DNA of 64,000 bases, taken from Calamus simplicifolius. Taxonomy: Eukaryota; Streptophyta; Magnoliopsida; Arecales; Arecaceae. Location of the stretch: the NCBI GenBank assembly GCA_900491605.1, contig UESW01004819.1, positions 110,019 through 174,018 of the forward strand. The letters run 5' to 3'. The position numbers and the translations under genes were made by a program. Every line of letters begins with the position of its first letter. Position 1 is the stretch's first letter. This document shows positions 1 to 10,167 of the stretch, piece by piece. The notes under the pieces were generated by a model. It did no database searches. It saw only the letters and a list, made by a program, of their open reading frames with translations, and was not told where the DNA came from.

Positions 1-954
1 CATATTAGTAGGAATGTTTTGGCCCAGTGCAAAAGGTTATTTGAAACAAAGGAGAAATGTGATAAGTTTATAATGAGTTGGAATATACTTGTGTTGTCCA
101 TAATAGAAGATGAGTTTAATGATCACTGGAGTGCACTCCAAAGAGTTTAGTACCTATCCAGATGCTTTACGGCATGTGTCAGATACTTAGCTGAGTAAGT
201 ACAAGGAAAGATTTATCGTAGCATGGACGGACGCATATAGGCACTATGGGAATGTGACAACTAATAGGTATCACAAGGAATTGATAAATTTAAGAACTTT
301 ATAATTTAATTACGCAATTATTATCTTACTTTTATTTAATTTCATTTACTTTGCTAGGGCTGAAAGTACACATGCAAGGCTAAAAAGATAGCTTGGATCA
401 AGCCAAGAGAATTTCGAGTCATCTTGGACAAAAATACATAGTTTGATTGAGTTGCAGCACAGTGACATTAAAGTCTCATTTGAGAAGAGTTTGACGGTCG
501 TGCAACATAACTTTAAGCCTGCTAAATTCAAAGATCTGCGAGGTTTCATTTCTATAAGTGCATTAAATCAGATCCTCGCCCAAGCGAACCAAGCCAATTC
601 AGTTGGGATTGATGATTAAGTTTGTGGGTGTGCTATTCGACGCACACATGGTTTACCATGCGTCCACGAGATTGTGCGGTTCAGGATGGAAGGTCGGCAA
701 ATTCCCTTCGATTGCATAGATCCTTATTGGAGAAAACTTGATATGGTGCCTGCTTCAAAAGTGCAAAGTATTCAACTGAGCTGTGAACCAGAGTTGGATA
801 TAATTGCTCAAAAATTCAAACAGTTAGATGGGTCTTCGCAATTGCAGATGTTAAGAAAATTGAGAGAGATTGCTAGCCCAGATAGTACTTCTCTTGAAGA
901 ACCTGCCAAAAGGATGACTGGTTCACTTGGCCGCGCTTCATTGAAGGTTGATAC
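1..954 (+). pseudogene. MULE transposase C-terminal half with SWIM zinc finger (first part of a MULE-OTU gene)
   Basis: The gene enters from the left edge, so the catalytic transposase core is outside the window. Frame 1 from base 1 reads the region after the MULE catalytic domain (NVLAQCKRLFETKEKCDKF), with a stop at about 148-150 and another near 195. After an intron (268-357) it continues as AESTHARLKR and FESSWTKIHSLIELQHSDIK. A SWIM zinc finger follows at 623-667: CGC, nine residues, then CVH (THGLPCVHEI), which fits the CxC-x9-CxH pattern. A TAA at about 617 lies just before it. The following part (IPFDCIDPYWRKLDMVP) is typical of plant MULE proteins that end in an OTU-type protease. 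MULE transposases move Mutator-like elements in the nucleus. This copy is dead: in-frame stops, plus an LTR inserted at 955. Identification of the family is strong; full structure cannot be judged because the 5' half is missing. Confidence 0.85.
268..357 (+). other. Intron in the MULE-OTU pseudogene
   Basis: A 90-bp AT-rich stretch starts with GTATCA and ends with TTTGCTAG. Removing it joins AAT-AG to G-GCT and gives the continuous reading N-R-A-E-S-T-H-A. The stretch itself has no coding resemblance to the family. Splice ends are seen; use as an intron is inferred. Confidence 0.75.
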
Positions 955-2402
955 TGTTAGGAACATTGCCCTTGAAATCATATGTATTTATACTTTTGAT
1001 TTTCTGAATTAATAAAAAAGTATTTTTCTTCAATCTTGCTTCGTTTATATGAAAGATGAATGTTTATATGAAAATCCAAAATATATTATGAGGCTATAAT
1101 TTTAGTATAATGTATACAAGAGGATTAAAATTATAGCTAATATATTTAAACATGTCCGTGATTGATAGAAGTAAGGATCTTCTATCGCTAATCTCTAATA
1201 CGGTCCATGAACATTTTGAATGTGACAATCTTATCCGGATTGTTGTGTAAAGACACTTAGTGGAGGTATTATATATAATAAGATTATATAGGACTTGGAC
1301 CGACATAATTTGAATCTTTATTTAAGATCGTTATAAAGAATTCAATTTATGTCACAAGATAATCATATGTAAATCAACCTTAATCCTGATTTAATCATAG
1401 ACTCCTTGATTGTGCTATTGGATCTTTTGATTTATTTGTTAAAGCTTATTTGATGTTGGGCTCAATACTTACATCTTGGAGGTTTAATAACACGTTGGGT
1501 GGAAATGTGATTTAAAGATATGGAATCTATGGCTTTTGAAAAGAAGTTTAAAATTAGTTCCCTTAAGTGTTGATTATAGGGCTAAACAGTTATGCGCGCA
1601 ATTTATGATTCGATCATAAATTAACTGTTTAACTAGTGCATCAATGGTACTTAAGGAATAAGAAAAAATTAGAGGGGTATAACGGTTATTTCACCTAGCT
1701 CTAATTATAAACTAATTATGGAAGGTTGAATTATATGTAATGATTATATCAATGGACAACTCAAGTTTTCGAGTAAAATTAATGCAGTCTTGAGTTTTTA
1801 GTGGAATAACTTCGAGATTAATAAACTGAATAAATAATTAAAGAGTTTTAATTGAGTTTATTCAAGTTTATTGGAGCTTGAAATTATGGGTCTATGGTTC
1901 CCACACTGTCTTAGGTTAATTGCATCGAATACTCTTGGATTGAATAATTAATATGATTAATTATTTATTTTTCTCATTTTATAATAAAGAGTTTATTATG
2001 AAGATAAATAATCAATTTGATTGATTATTTTTCTTACATTTATTTGAATACAATAAATTAGTTATTAGACAAAATAAAAATGTGTTTAGACACATTGTTC
2101 ATATAATAATTGATATGAATGATTGCACATAAGTGTTATTGTGGAACATCACATAAGAGAATTTTGCTCTTGTAAGTGGCACATATTATGAGTTGATGGA
2201 GAGAGAGAAATTTTATTTATTTTTGATATTTTTGATAATGTAATTATTAAGAATATTAAAAATAAAACAATAAATTTGATTTATTAGATATTATTATATT
2301 TAATTTAGATATTATTTATAAATTAGTTGCAAATAAGAAAACAACTTTTTCTTTGATATGATCAAGGAGTTGACGTTGAGAATTGTTCCCATACCATCAA
2401 AA

Positions 2403-2598
2403 TTAAATGTTGTAATAGATAAACGTTATCTAAATGTTGTAACGGATAAACATTATCTAAATTAAAAGTCATAACATATAAACATTATCTATATCAAATG
2501 TTGTAACAGATAAACGTTATCTAAATTAAATGTTGTAACAGATAAACGTTATCTACATCAAATGTTATAACAGATAAACGTTATCTAAATTAAATTTC
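2403..2598 (+). repeat. Palindromic minisatellite in the solo LTR
   Basis: Six imperfect units of about 31-38 bp, each containing AGATAAACGTTATCT (arms AGATAA/TTATCT) linked by AAATTAAATGTTGTAAC-like spacers. It lies in the presumed U3 region, upstream of a TATA-like box. Confidence 0.8.
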
Positions 2599-2614
2599 TG
2601 ATTTACTTAGAGCC

Positions 2615-2622
2615 TATAAATA
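2615..2622 (+). promoter_or_regulatory. TATA-like box of the solo LTR
   Basis: TATAAATA in the context AGAGCCTATAAATATGGC, just downstream of the palindromic repeats and about three quarters of the way through the LTR, where the U3/R promoter would be expected. Based on motif and position only. Confidence 0.4.
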
Positions 2623-3035
2623 TGGCATAAGGTGGACTTTTAGATGGTAAGAAAAAATGAAAGAAAAGTATCTTTCCTCCTTATTTCTCTTATTTCATGT
2701 GCGCCAGAATTGTGAGAAATATAGAAAATCAAGAGTGAGCCCACTCTCATAATTCGATCCACTCTCATAATTCGATACCGATCCTGAGAAAGGTTAGGAA
2801 GGCTCTGGTTTCATTTAATTTTGCAGGTATTTTATGAAGTACCTTAGCCCGTAAACTCTACCGTGGGATTCTTTATCCATAGCTTCGAATCCGATAGTAG
2901 GGCGCGTCTGTTCCTTCGAGACCTCAACATATCGGTATGGTTTTTATGTTTAGAAAAATTATATGATAATTTTTCCTTTTCATATGACAATGTTAATATT
3001 ATGCATGTTAAATGGTCTGCATGCTTCCACTACAC

Positions 3036-3042
3036 ATATATA

Positions 3043-3089
<47 letters not shown>
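3036..3089. repeat. (TA)n microsatellite at the end of the solo LTR
   Basis: Nearly pure AT dinucleotide run about 12 bp inside the 3' end of the LTR. It is long enough to slip in replication or assembly. Confidence 0.95.
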
Positions 3090-3091
<2 letters not shown>

Positions 3092-3106
3092 AAAACCAAC
3101 AGATAC

Positions 3107-3246
3107 ATCTACCTGCCATGATTCTTCAGCCTTTGAGTCGGTTCTTTCAGGACAAGATAGTTATTCACCTGGTACGGCACTCTACCAACGACGCAAGTGC
3201 TAAAGAGGCAGCCAAGGAAGAAGGTAAGAAGCATTTCTTTCACCCA
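3107..3246 (+). pseudogene. MULE-OTU gene, linker exon piece
   Basis: Directly after the LTR target duplication the reading frame of 358-954 resumes (SSAFESVLSGQDSYSP), then shifts frame to a basic stretch (QVLKRQPRKKVRSI). This is the linker between the transposase and OTU parts. The LTR at 955-3101 therefore split a continuous exon. A GC-rich minisatellite begins right after this piece, so the original exon end is not certain. Confidence 0.65.
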
Positions 3247-3598
3247 TGGGACCGTGCCGAAAACATCCGGGCCTGTGCCGGCATGTGAAGGACCCATGCC
3301 GTCCCGGGCCGAACCCATGCCGGTATGTGCCAGCACATGTCGGCAACTTTCAGGCACGTGCCGGTAACTTCTGGACCCGTGCCGATAACTTTCGGACTCA
3401 TGCCGGACCCATGCCGGCAACTTTCGGACCCATGCCGGACCCTTGCCAGGACGTGTTGGCACTTGCTGAGCCCATGCCGGCTAAGGGCCGAACCTGTGCC
3501 GGCAACTTTCAGACCCTTGCCAGGACGTGTTGAACCGGTGCCAGCAACTTCCAGACTCGTGTCGGGCCCGTGTTGGCTAAGGGCCGGACCCGTGCCAT
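3247..3598. repeat. GC-rich minisatellite within the MULE-OTU gene
   Basis: About 350 bp of imperfect units around 20-22 bp, built on GACCCATGCCGGCAACTTTC. The unit contains the palindrome TGCCGGCA. It separates the linker exon from the OTU exon, so it was either in an intron or inserted there. The open frames across it on both strands are proline-, cysteine- or histidine-rich artefacts of the repeat. GC content contrasts sharply with the AT-rich surroundings. Confidence 0.85.
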
Positions 3599-3721
3599 TT
3601 GTTATTACAAAGCAATTGTTTGCAATCTAATAAGATTCATTCGTAAATGGTTTGCAAGTTTTTCGTCATCGAACCCGGTCATATAAGCCAACAATCTATA
3701 TTGATCAAATTCCAGATGGGT

Positions 3722-4371
3722 TGAGGCGTTCATCCAATATATCAAGGATGTTAAAGTTGATGGCAACTGCGGATTTAGAGCAATAGCTGACTTGCTGGGA
3801 TTTGGAGAGGAGGATTGGCTCCGTATTAGGAAGGATTTATTACATGAGTGGCAATGTCATTCAGAGCACTATCGCGCTTTATTTGTTGTCGAAGGGAGGT
3901 TTGAGGAGATTGAACATGCATTGTCATATTTTGATAATTGTCCACCTTATGACCGATGGATGACTATGTTAGATATGGGGCACGTTATAGCGTCCTGCTA
4001 TAACGTTGTCCTATATCACCTCTCCTTGCAACAATGTCTTACATTCCTACCTCTACGATCGGTGCCTCTTCCTCCTTTATCCCGCAAAGATATTGCAGTG
4101 GCGTTCGTAAATGGCAATCATTTTATAGAGGTATTAATTAAACATCTCTTAATCATCCTTAAATGACTAATAATTCATTCTGTTTACTAATTTATATATT
4201 TTGCAGGTGTTTCTATTACCGGGTCATCCCGTTCCCCCAATAGCAAGCAATTGGCGAAGACATCATTTACCCTGTGCTTCCAGATGGGCACTTCATATGA
4301 ATCTAGGATTCATCAGTTCAGACAAACGATCTCGTCGGATGTTATTCTTAGCGAGACTATTGAGTTGTTGA
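3722..4371 (+). pseudogene. OTU-like cysteine protease domain, C-terminus of the MULE-OTU gene
   Basis: The frame reads EAFIQYIKDVKVDGNCGFRA, the OTU-family catalytic Cys motif (D-G-N-C at 3759-3770), and continues without a stop to the catalytic His motif GNHFIEV (His at 4119-4121). An intron at 4131-4206 (GTATTA to TTGCAG) separates this from the last exon, FLLPGHPVPPIASNWRRHH, which ends at TGA 4369-4371. OTU proteases cleave ubiquitin or related chains; in plants this domain is known as a C-terminal or companion domain of some MULE proteins. Both catalytic residues are intact, unlike the stop-bearing transposase part. The start of this exon is frame-shifted near 3700-3720 relative to the linker. 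Function in transposition is unknown to me. Confidence 0.85.
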
Positions 4372-4640
4372 GTTAATTTTGTTATCAACAATTAAATTTG
4401 TATAATGTTTGATATATTTATATTAATTCCAAAAATTTTCATTCAAATTGAGCCAAAAGGAAGTCAAATTTCATTCAAATTTCAATGTTTTTTACAAAAA
4501 GATGCACTATGTACTAAAAGATACAAAATATATGAGGTACATCAGGGATCCCCATCTCGCCATCGTCGATGCCTGTACTGCTGTGGCGATGCATGACTAG
4601 GGCCAGGGACATCAGGCTCAACTGTAGAGATATGTTGACC

Positions 4641-5186
4641 CTACAACACATATACAATCTGTGATATGACATAGTACATGTAGGTCCCCTGTGACACAGC
4701 CTCCTCCCGATCCATATCAAGAATGCTGGTGCAAAGGACAATCACATCTGCAATACGCCGGCCTTGCACGTCAACATTAGCATCATTGGGACGTGATCGG
4801 GAATAGATACTGGATCGGCTCTCTGGAGGGTGAACAGCTAGATGCGTGATCCAAGAATACCACTCCAAATATTTCGGTACGCAATCTAAGGGTTGGGTCA
4901 CCGAATGGCTCCTGCTTGCTTGGCTCAGCAAGTGATCCTCCCACTTCTCCCATAACTGCTCATAGAAGATGTATCGGATGCGGTACGATGCTGCTGTCGA
5001 TCCTCTGCTGGCTCGCTCGAGGACTAGTGGTGCATAGAGGATCGTTTGTATCCTACCGAACTGTCGTAAAACCCTTTCAGGATGATAGGGTTCTACGACA
5101 TCCATGCACTTCAAGCATCCACTAAAAAATGCAATATCTAGGAATGGACGATCATCCCGGATAAGACGATAGGGATCCCAAACTAC
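4641..5186 (-). pseudogene. Plant mobile domain (PMD) protein, C-terminal exon
   Basis: Minus-strand exon from an acceptor at 5187-5188 (TTGCAG|GTAGTTTGG) to a stop at 4641. It reads VVWDPYRLIRDDRPFL, then VEPYHPERVLRQFGRIQTI, a conserved stretch of PMD (aminotransferase-like) proteins. The family is widespread in plants, occurs as cellular MAIN-like proteins and as cargo or partners of transposons, and has no agreed biochemical activity. This exon is open throughout. It is convergent with the MULE-OTU gene, whose stop at 4371 lies only 270 bp away, so the two may have been carried by one element. Upstream exons carry stops and an LTR insertion. Confidence 0.8.
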
Positions 5187-5265
5187 CTGCAACAGATAAA
5201 TCGTAATCAGTTGGATAATATATGGTAAATAATAAAATATACAAGTATGGTCCTATGGTACATAC
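5187..5265 (-). other. Intron in the PMD pseudogene
   Basis: Minus-strand donor ATGAG|GTATGTACC at 5265 and acceptor ATCTGTTGCAG| at 5187. Its 79-bp length is normal for a short plant intron. The flanking exons match the family on both sides. Confidence 0.75.
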
Positions 5266-5585
5266 CTCATGTGCCCTCCAAACGTCCAATGACTAGCATA
5301 GAATCACCAAATGGTCCATCGTAGTACAGGGTGGACTATCGGGAGTCCATCGATGTACGCAGGGCCTAGCATTAGTATAGTCCAGGATTGGGTGAGGAGT
5401 GAGAAAGGAAAAATTCTCATAAATCCATGCCTGAAGAAGCGTCATATATCCACTGATCTATCTAACGGATGCCCTAGACGCAATCCCCAACTGCCGATAT
5501 AAATGAGCCAAGGCACCAGCACCCCAGACATATGTGCTCACTCTATCCAAATGCCGAAGTAGAGCAAGATAAGCTATAGGCACCC
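5266..5585 (-). pseudogene. PMD protein, middle exon (distal part)
   Basis: Minus-strand frame reads IAYLALLRHLDRVSTYVWG, then ALAHLYRQLGIASRASVR, typical of the middle of the PMD domain. It has an in-frame TAG near 5460 and another near 5300, so it is a pseudogene. The upstream end is the LTR target duplication CACCC (5581-5585). Removing the insertion (5586-9541) joins ACG-AGG-GTG to CCT-ATA-GCT and continues the frame exactly (DKSGTRV then PIAYLALL). Confidence 0.8.
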
Positions 5586-5836
5586 TGTAACCCCCGTAAT
5601 TTATTATTGGGAATGTAACTCCTAGTATTTATTTTGGGGACATATGGCATCTTGACTTCCTTCTGACGTTTAGGTCCCGATGCGACGTCTGGTTTCTTGG
5701 GTCTTCGCGTGTCGGATGGGTTCCCATTTTCTATTGATCCGAGACGTCACATGGGAGAATAAAAGGAGTTGGAGGATGACTCCCTCCTTCACCCTGGCGC
5801 ACACCTCCATCAGGTAATCCCCTGGCATCCAGAGAG

Positions 5837-5885
5837 AGAGAGAGAGAGCATGAGAGAAAGAGAGGGACAGAGAGAGAGCGTAGGA
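5837..5885. repeat. GA-rich low-complexity run
   Basis: Irregular (GA)n within the LTR, starting AGAGAGAGAGAGAG and interrupted by CATGAGAG-type breaks. Confidence 0.8.
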
Positions 5886-7235
5886 GGCAGAGAAAGAGAA
5901 AGTGGGACAGGGGGACCGGGAACCTTGGTTCAGGCCTGGCGGCATGCTCACCACCTCGCTGGGCCTGAGCTTTGGCCGGCGACCCTACCGGCACTGGGGG
6001 AGGTGTCCGGCGGGGTGGTGGTGGAGAGAGAGAAGAGAGAGAGGGCCAATCGGCCATTCTCTCGCACGGTGGCAGAAGCTGAAACCGGCTTCCGCTGGTT
6101 GGTTCGGGCTCGGCGGCGTGCTCGCCGCCTTGTCGGGCCTGAGCTTCGGCCTGTCACCTCCACTGGCGCCGGGCGTGCGTCCGGTGGAGGTCCGGCCGGC
6201 CAAGGTGGCCGGCGTGCCGCCGGCACAGTGATGTGCCACGTGGATCGTGAGAGAGAATTAGGGAGATGAGAGAAAAATTGATGAGATAGGAGGGGGGGAG
6301 GTGGCTGGCCGCGGCGGCGATCGGTTCCGATCTGGCCAACGGTGGCCGGACTGCCCCCAATTAGCCGGAGATAACGCCGGCACAGTAAATAGCCGTGCAG
6401 ACGATTATCATGTGAGAGAGAGAAATTGAGAGAGAAGGGAGGTATGGGTGGCCGGCCGCGGCGGCGGCCGGCTCTGGCCCGGCCACCGGCAGCCGGGCCG
6501 CCCTCAATTTAGCCGGCGGCGGCCCTGGCCGCCGACATGGAACCCATCCCCTGTTTCGGTGAAACAGGGGATCGGGTTGATTTGGCTAAAGCCGGCCGGT
6601 TCAGGGCCTATTGGGCCGTGCAGCGTACTGATTTGGGACTGATTTTTAGGCCCTGTAACGGGCTGGGATTAGCAAAATAATTATATGGCTAAAATCTGGA
6701 TGAATTCTAGTTTCTTGGGGTATTTTTATTTCCCTAGTTGGGTGTGTATAGTGGGAGATATACGAGCCCAAAGTTGGGCCCATGAACTAGTCTGGGTAGA
6801 ATTCTAAGGGTCATTTTAATACTCTTATTCTAATAAATTAATTATGTAAAATGATCCTGTAGGTGCTCAGACATCTGACTAGCTGATATATACCTGTTGG
6901 ATTACGTACTGAGGTAAGTAAGCCAGTTATCAGTATTTAATAAATTATTCATTATATGAATGTTTAAATTATGAATTATATTGTGACATAAAGAATTGTT
7001 ATTGGCTAAATTGTAAGAAGATGAATATTATGAATACATAGTTGTTTATGTGCTATGATTTCATATGTGGATGCTATGCATGAGAGATGCAGTTACTATT
7101 ACATTGATGTGATATATTACATGCAATTGTTGAGTAAGTATAATCCACTGTTTATGTAATATAGAGATGTTATTGATATGTTTGTGCATGATGTGAGGTA
7201 CTGTTATGTGTCTCCACGGTTCTCCTTTATCATGT

Positions 7236-7512
7236 CATACCACACACACATCTAGAGGATGTGTTCTGATGATTTATGCCACCTACACATCTAGAGGACG
7301 TGTTCTGCTTGTTTATGCCACCTACACGTCTAGAGGATGTGTTCTGCTTGTTTATGCCATTCACACGTCTTGAGGATGTATTCTGCTTGGGTTCGAGATG
7401 GCATCACGCATCTAGAGGATGTGTTCTGAGTTACTATGAGGTGGCATCACACATCTAGAGGATGTGTTCTGCTTGGTTCGAGGTGGCATCACACATATAG
7501 AGTATGTGTTCT
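7236..7512 (+). repeat. Palindromic minisatellite, LTR copy 1
   Basis: About seven units of 35-45 bp around ACACATCTAGAGGATGTGT followed by TCTGCTTGTTTATGCCACCT. The core forms an inverted repeat, ACACATC/GATGTGT. The second LTR copy holds a slightly shorter version at 8737-8965. Confidence 0.85.
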
Positions 7513-8078
7513 GATGGATTATGATATGGCGTGACCCTGGTATCTGGACCCTTTCAGTAGGGGGATGCTTGTTGGTACACTATTGAGATATTGCAGGGCC
7601 GTGGGTCACATTTACAGTTACCATTGAGAGTATAAACAGTGGGTTTACTTACATTGCATGTTTGAGTATTTGTGGAATGTTTAAGCATGCAAATCATTTA
7701 TGTACTTATTAATTGCTATGCTATGATTTGACTGTATAACGTGGCTTACTTATTGAGTGTAAGCTCATAAAAATCTTACAATGTTTTTATCAGAGCCACG
7801 AGATTGAAGATGGACTGTTGGGGTGATGGATCTCCTATTAAATAAAACAAGACCCATTATTTGTTGTAACCCCATTATTACTTATGTGTAGGGCTTGATG
7901 CCCAAACTTTATTATTGTGGTGTGTAAGGGTTTGTAACCCAAAACTTTTAGTATTGAGTGATGTATTTGGCTTGGTTATATATAATTGTGTTATGTGTGA
8001 AAAATTTTGTGATGCCTTGCGTGCCCGGCACGCAGCGGGTTGTCACCCTAGCCCGATATTTGGGTCTGGGGCGTGACA

Positions 8079-9541
8079 GCTTTAGTCTGGGGCCGGCCGG
8101 TTCAGGGCCTATTGGGCCGTGCAGCATACTGATTTGGGACTGGTTTTTGGGCTCCGTAACGAGCCGGGATTAGCAAATAATTATATGACTAGAATCTGGG
8201 TGAATTCTAGTTTCTTGGGGTATTTTTATTTCTCCAGTTGGGTGTGTATAGTGGGAGATATACGAGCCCAAAGTTGGGCCCGTGAACTAGTCTGGGTAGA
8301 AATTCTAAGGGTCATTTAATATTCTTTGCTAATAAATTAATTGTGTAAAATGATCCTGTAGGTGCTCAGACATCTGACTAGCTGATATATACCTGTTGGA
8401 TTGCGTACTGAGGTAAGTAAGCCAGTTATCAGTATTTAATAAATTATTCATTATATGAATGTTTAAATTGTGAATTATATTGTGACATGAAGAATTGTTA
8501 TTGGCTAAATTGTAAGAAGATGAATATTATGAATACATAGTTGTTTATGTGCTATGATTTCATATGTGGATGCTATGCATGAGAGATGCAGTTACTATTA
8601 CATTGATGTGATATATTACATGCAATTGTTGAGTAAGTATAATCTACTGTTTATGCAATATGAAGATGTTATTGATATGTTTGTGCATGATGTGAGGTGC
8701 TGTTATGTGTCGCCGCGGTTCTCCTTTATCATGTCATACCACACACACATCTAGAGGATGTGTTCTGATGATTTATGCCACCTACATGTCTAGAGGATGT
8801 GTTCTGCTTGTTTATGCCATTCACACGTCTAGAGGATGTGTTCTGCTTGGGTCCGAGATGGCATTACGCATCTAGAGGATGTGTTCTGAGTTACTATGAG
8901 GTGGCATCACACGTCTAGAGGATGTGTTCTGCTTGGTTCGAGGTGGCATCACACATATAGAGTATGTATTCTGGTGGATTATGATATGGAGTGACACTGG
9001 TATCTGGACCCTTTCAGTAGGGGGATGCTTGTTGGTACACTATTGAGATATTGCAGGGCCGTGGGTCACATTTACAGCTACCATTGAGAGTATAAACAGT
9101 GGGTTTACTTACATTGCATGTTTGAGTATTTGTGGAATGTTTAAGCATGCAAATCATTTATATGCTTATAGATTGTTATGCTATGATTTGACTGTATAAC
9201 GTGGCTTACTTATTGAGTGTAAGCTCATAAAAATCTTACAATATTTTTGTCAGAGCCACGAGATTGAAGATGGATGGTTGGGGTGATGGATCTTCTATTA
9301 AATAAATCACGACCCATTATTTTGTTGTAACCTCAGTATTGCTTATGTGTAGGGCTTGATGCCCAAACTTTATTATTGTGGTGTGTAAGGGTTTGTAACC
9401 CAAAACTTTTAATATTCAGTGATGAATTTGGCTTGATTATATATATAATGGTGTTATGTGTGAAAAATTTTGTGACGCCTTGCGTGCCTAGCACGCGGTG
9501 GGTTGTCACCCTAGCCCGATATTTGGGTCTGGGGCATCACA
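8079..9541 (+). repeat. Truncated second LTR copy
   Basis: From 8092 it matches 6591-8078 closely (both copies share GGCCTATTGGGCCGTGCAGC and the rest) with scattered substitutions and small indels. The first ~1 kb of the LTR is missing. It ends at the 3' target duplication. Confidence 0.85.
8737..8965 (+). repeat. Palindromic minisatellite, LTR copy 2
   Basis: Same ACACATCTAGAGGATGTGT units as at 7236-7512 but about one unit fewer, and with its own substitutions, so the array has changed since the two LTRs were identical. Confidence 0.85.
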
Positions 9542-9546
9542 CACCC

Positions 9547-10078
9547 TCGTCCCGCTCTTATCGACAAAGAGTATACACCCTAACAAAAAAAGCAAATACA
9601 CTCGTACTGCACACTCTATCCTATGGTGGCTATCTCTATCTGATACAGCATGGAAATGACTCTTCAGCCACTCTAACCTCACAACTGACCGCAGACAGAT
9701 AGAACCTCCTGACGCGTCAACCTGTGATACACCTAATAGCTCCACAAGTAGGCCCTCAGCATCTCTATCACTCATCCTATCACAAGACAAGGACACTGAG
9801 GCACCCATGACACTAATCCCTAATATGGTGGCAACATCATCCAACGTGATCGTCATCTCACCAAAGGGAAGATGGAAGGTATTCGTCTCGGGCTTCCATC
9901 TCTCTATGAAGCCTGAGAAAAGAATCTTATCGGCAAACCGATAAGAGCAATGCACTAGCTCAATAGGACCCGACTGCTGAATTATATCCCTGAATCTCCT
10001 ATTCGATTGCCCTGATGCCCACCATTGCCACTCACCTACTTTGGCAGCTTGGTTCATGCACTTTAGTGGTGTCCATTC
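9547..10078 (-). pseudogene. PMD protein, N-terminal half of the domain
   Basis: Minus-strand exon begins after an acceptor (ATTTCACAG|GAATGGACACC) and reads EWTPLKCMNQAAKVGEWQWW, then RFADKILFSGFIERWKPETN and FGEMTITLDDVATILGI, the diagnostic start of the plant mobile domain. It is open until the LTR junction at 9546, where translation runs into the LTR. With the insertion removed it continues in frame into 5585. This half of the gene looks better preserved than the middle exon. Confidence 0.85.
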
Positions 10079-10167
10079 CTGTGAAATATAAATGAATAAC
10101 ATGAATAACACATATAACAGCATCGAAATAATACATTAAATAAAATATAGTAGAACAAGTGTTGCCT

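Larger units (their letters stand above)
955..3101 (+). mobile_element. Solo LTR (probably Copia type) inserted in the MULE-OTU gene
   Basis: The 2147-bp segment begins TGTTAGGAAC and ends AACCAACA. It is bounded by the 5-bp target duplication GATAC (950-954 and 3102-3106). No primer-binding site, polypurine tract or coding region is present, and it is not repeated elsewhere in the window, so it is best read as a solo LTR left by LTR-LTR recombination. Removing it with one GATAC rejoins GTT-GAT-ACA-TCT and restores the MULE-OTU frame across the junction. It is AT-rich, with a palindromic minisatellite, a TATA-like box and a terminal (TA)n run. Assignment to Copia rests on general appearance only; a non-autonomous LTR element is the alternative. 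Confidence 0.85.
5586..8078 (+). repeat. Full LTR of the insertion in the PMD gene
   Basis: 2493 bp, TGTAACCCCC to GGGCGTGACA. The 5' kilobase is GC-rich with a GA-rich run (about 5837-5885) and CGGCCGGC-rich stretches. The distal part (6591-8078) is shared with the second copy. Open frames between 5670 and 6640 on both strands come from base composition and show no family resemblance. Confidence 0.85.
5586..9541 (+). mobile_element. LTR plus truncated LTR insertion (Gypsy-like) in the PMD gene
   Basis: The insertion is bounded by the target duplication CACCC (5581-5585 and 9542-9546), begins TGTAACCCCCGT and ends GGGGCATCACA. It has no internal coding domain. It consists of one full LTR (5586-8078) followed by a copy of only its last ~1.45 kb (8092-9541), joined by a 13-bp unrelated stretch (8079-8091). 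This is what remains if the internal region and the 5' part of the second LTR were deleted together. LTRs starting TGTAAC and ending near GTGACA are common in plant Gypsy elements; lineage is not provable without coding sequence. Confidence 0.85.

Noticed and set aside
3109..3630. His/Pro/Cys-rich open frames near the OTU gene
   Set aside because: They come from the 20-22-bp minisatellite; the real linker and OTU coding use other frames.
5670..6642. Several open frames on both strands in the first LTR
   Set aside because: GC- and GA-rich LTR sequence; no family resemblance and no second-copy conservation, as this part is missing from the truncated LTR.
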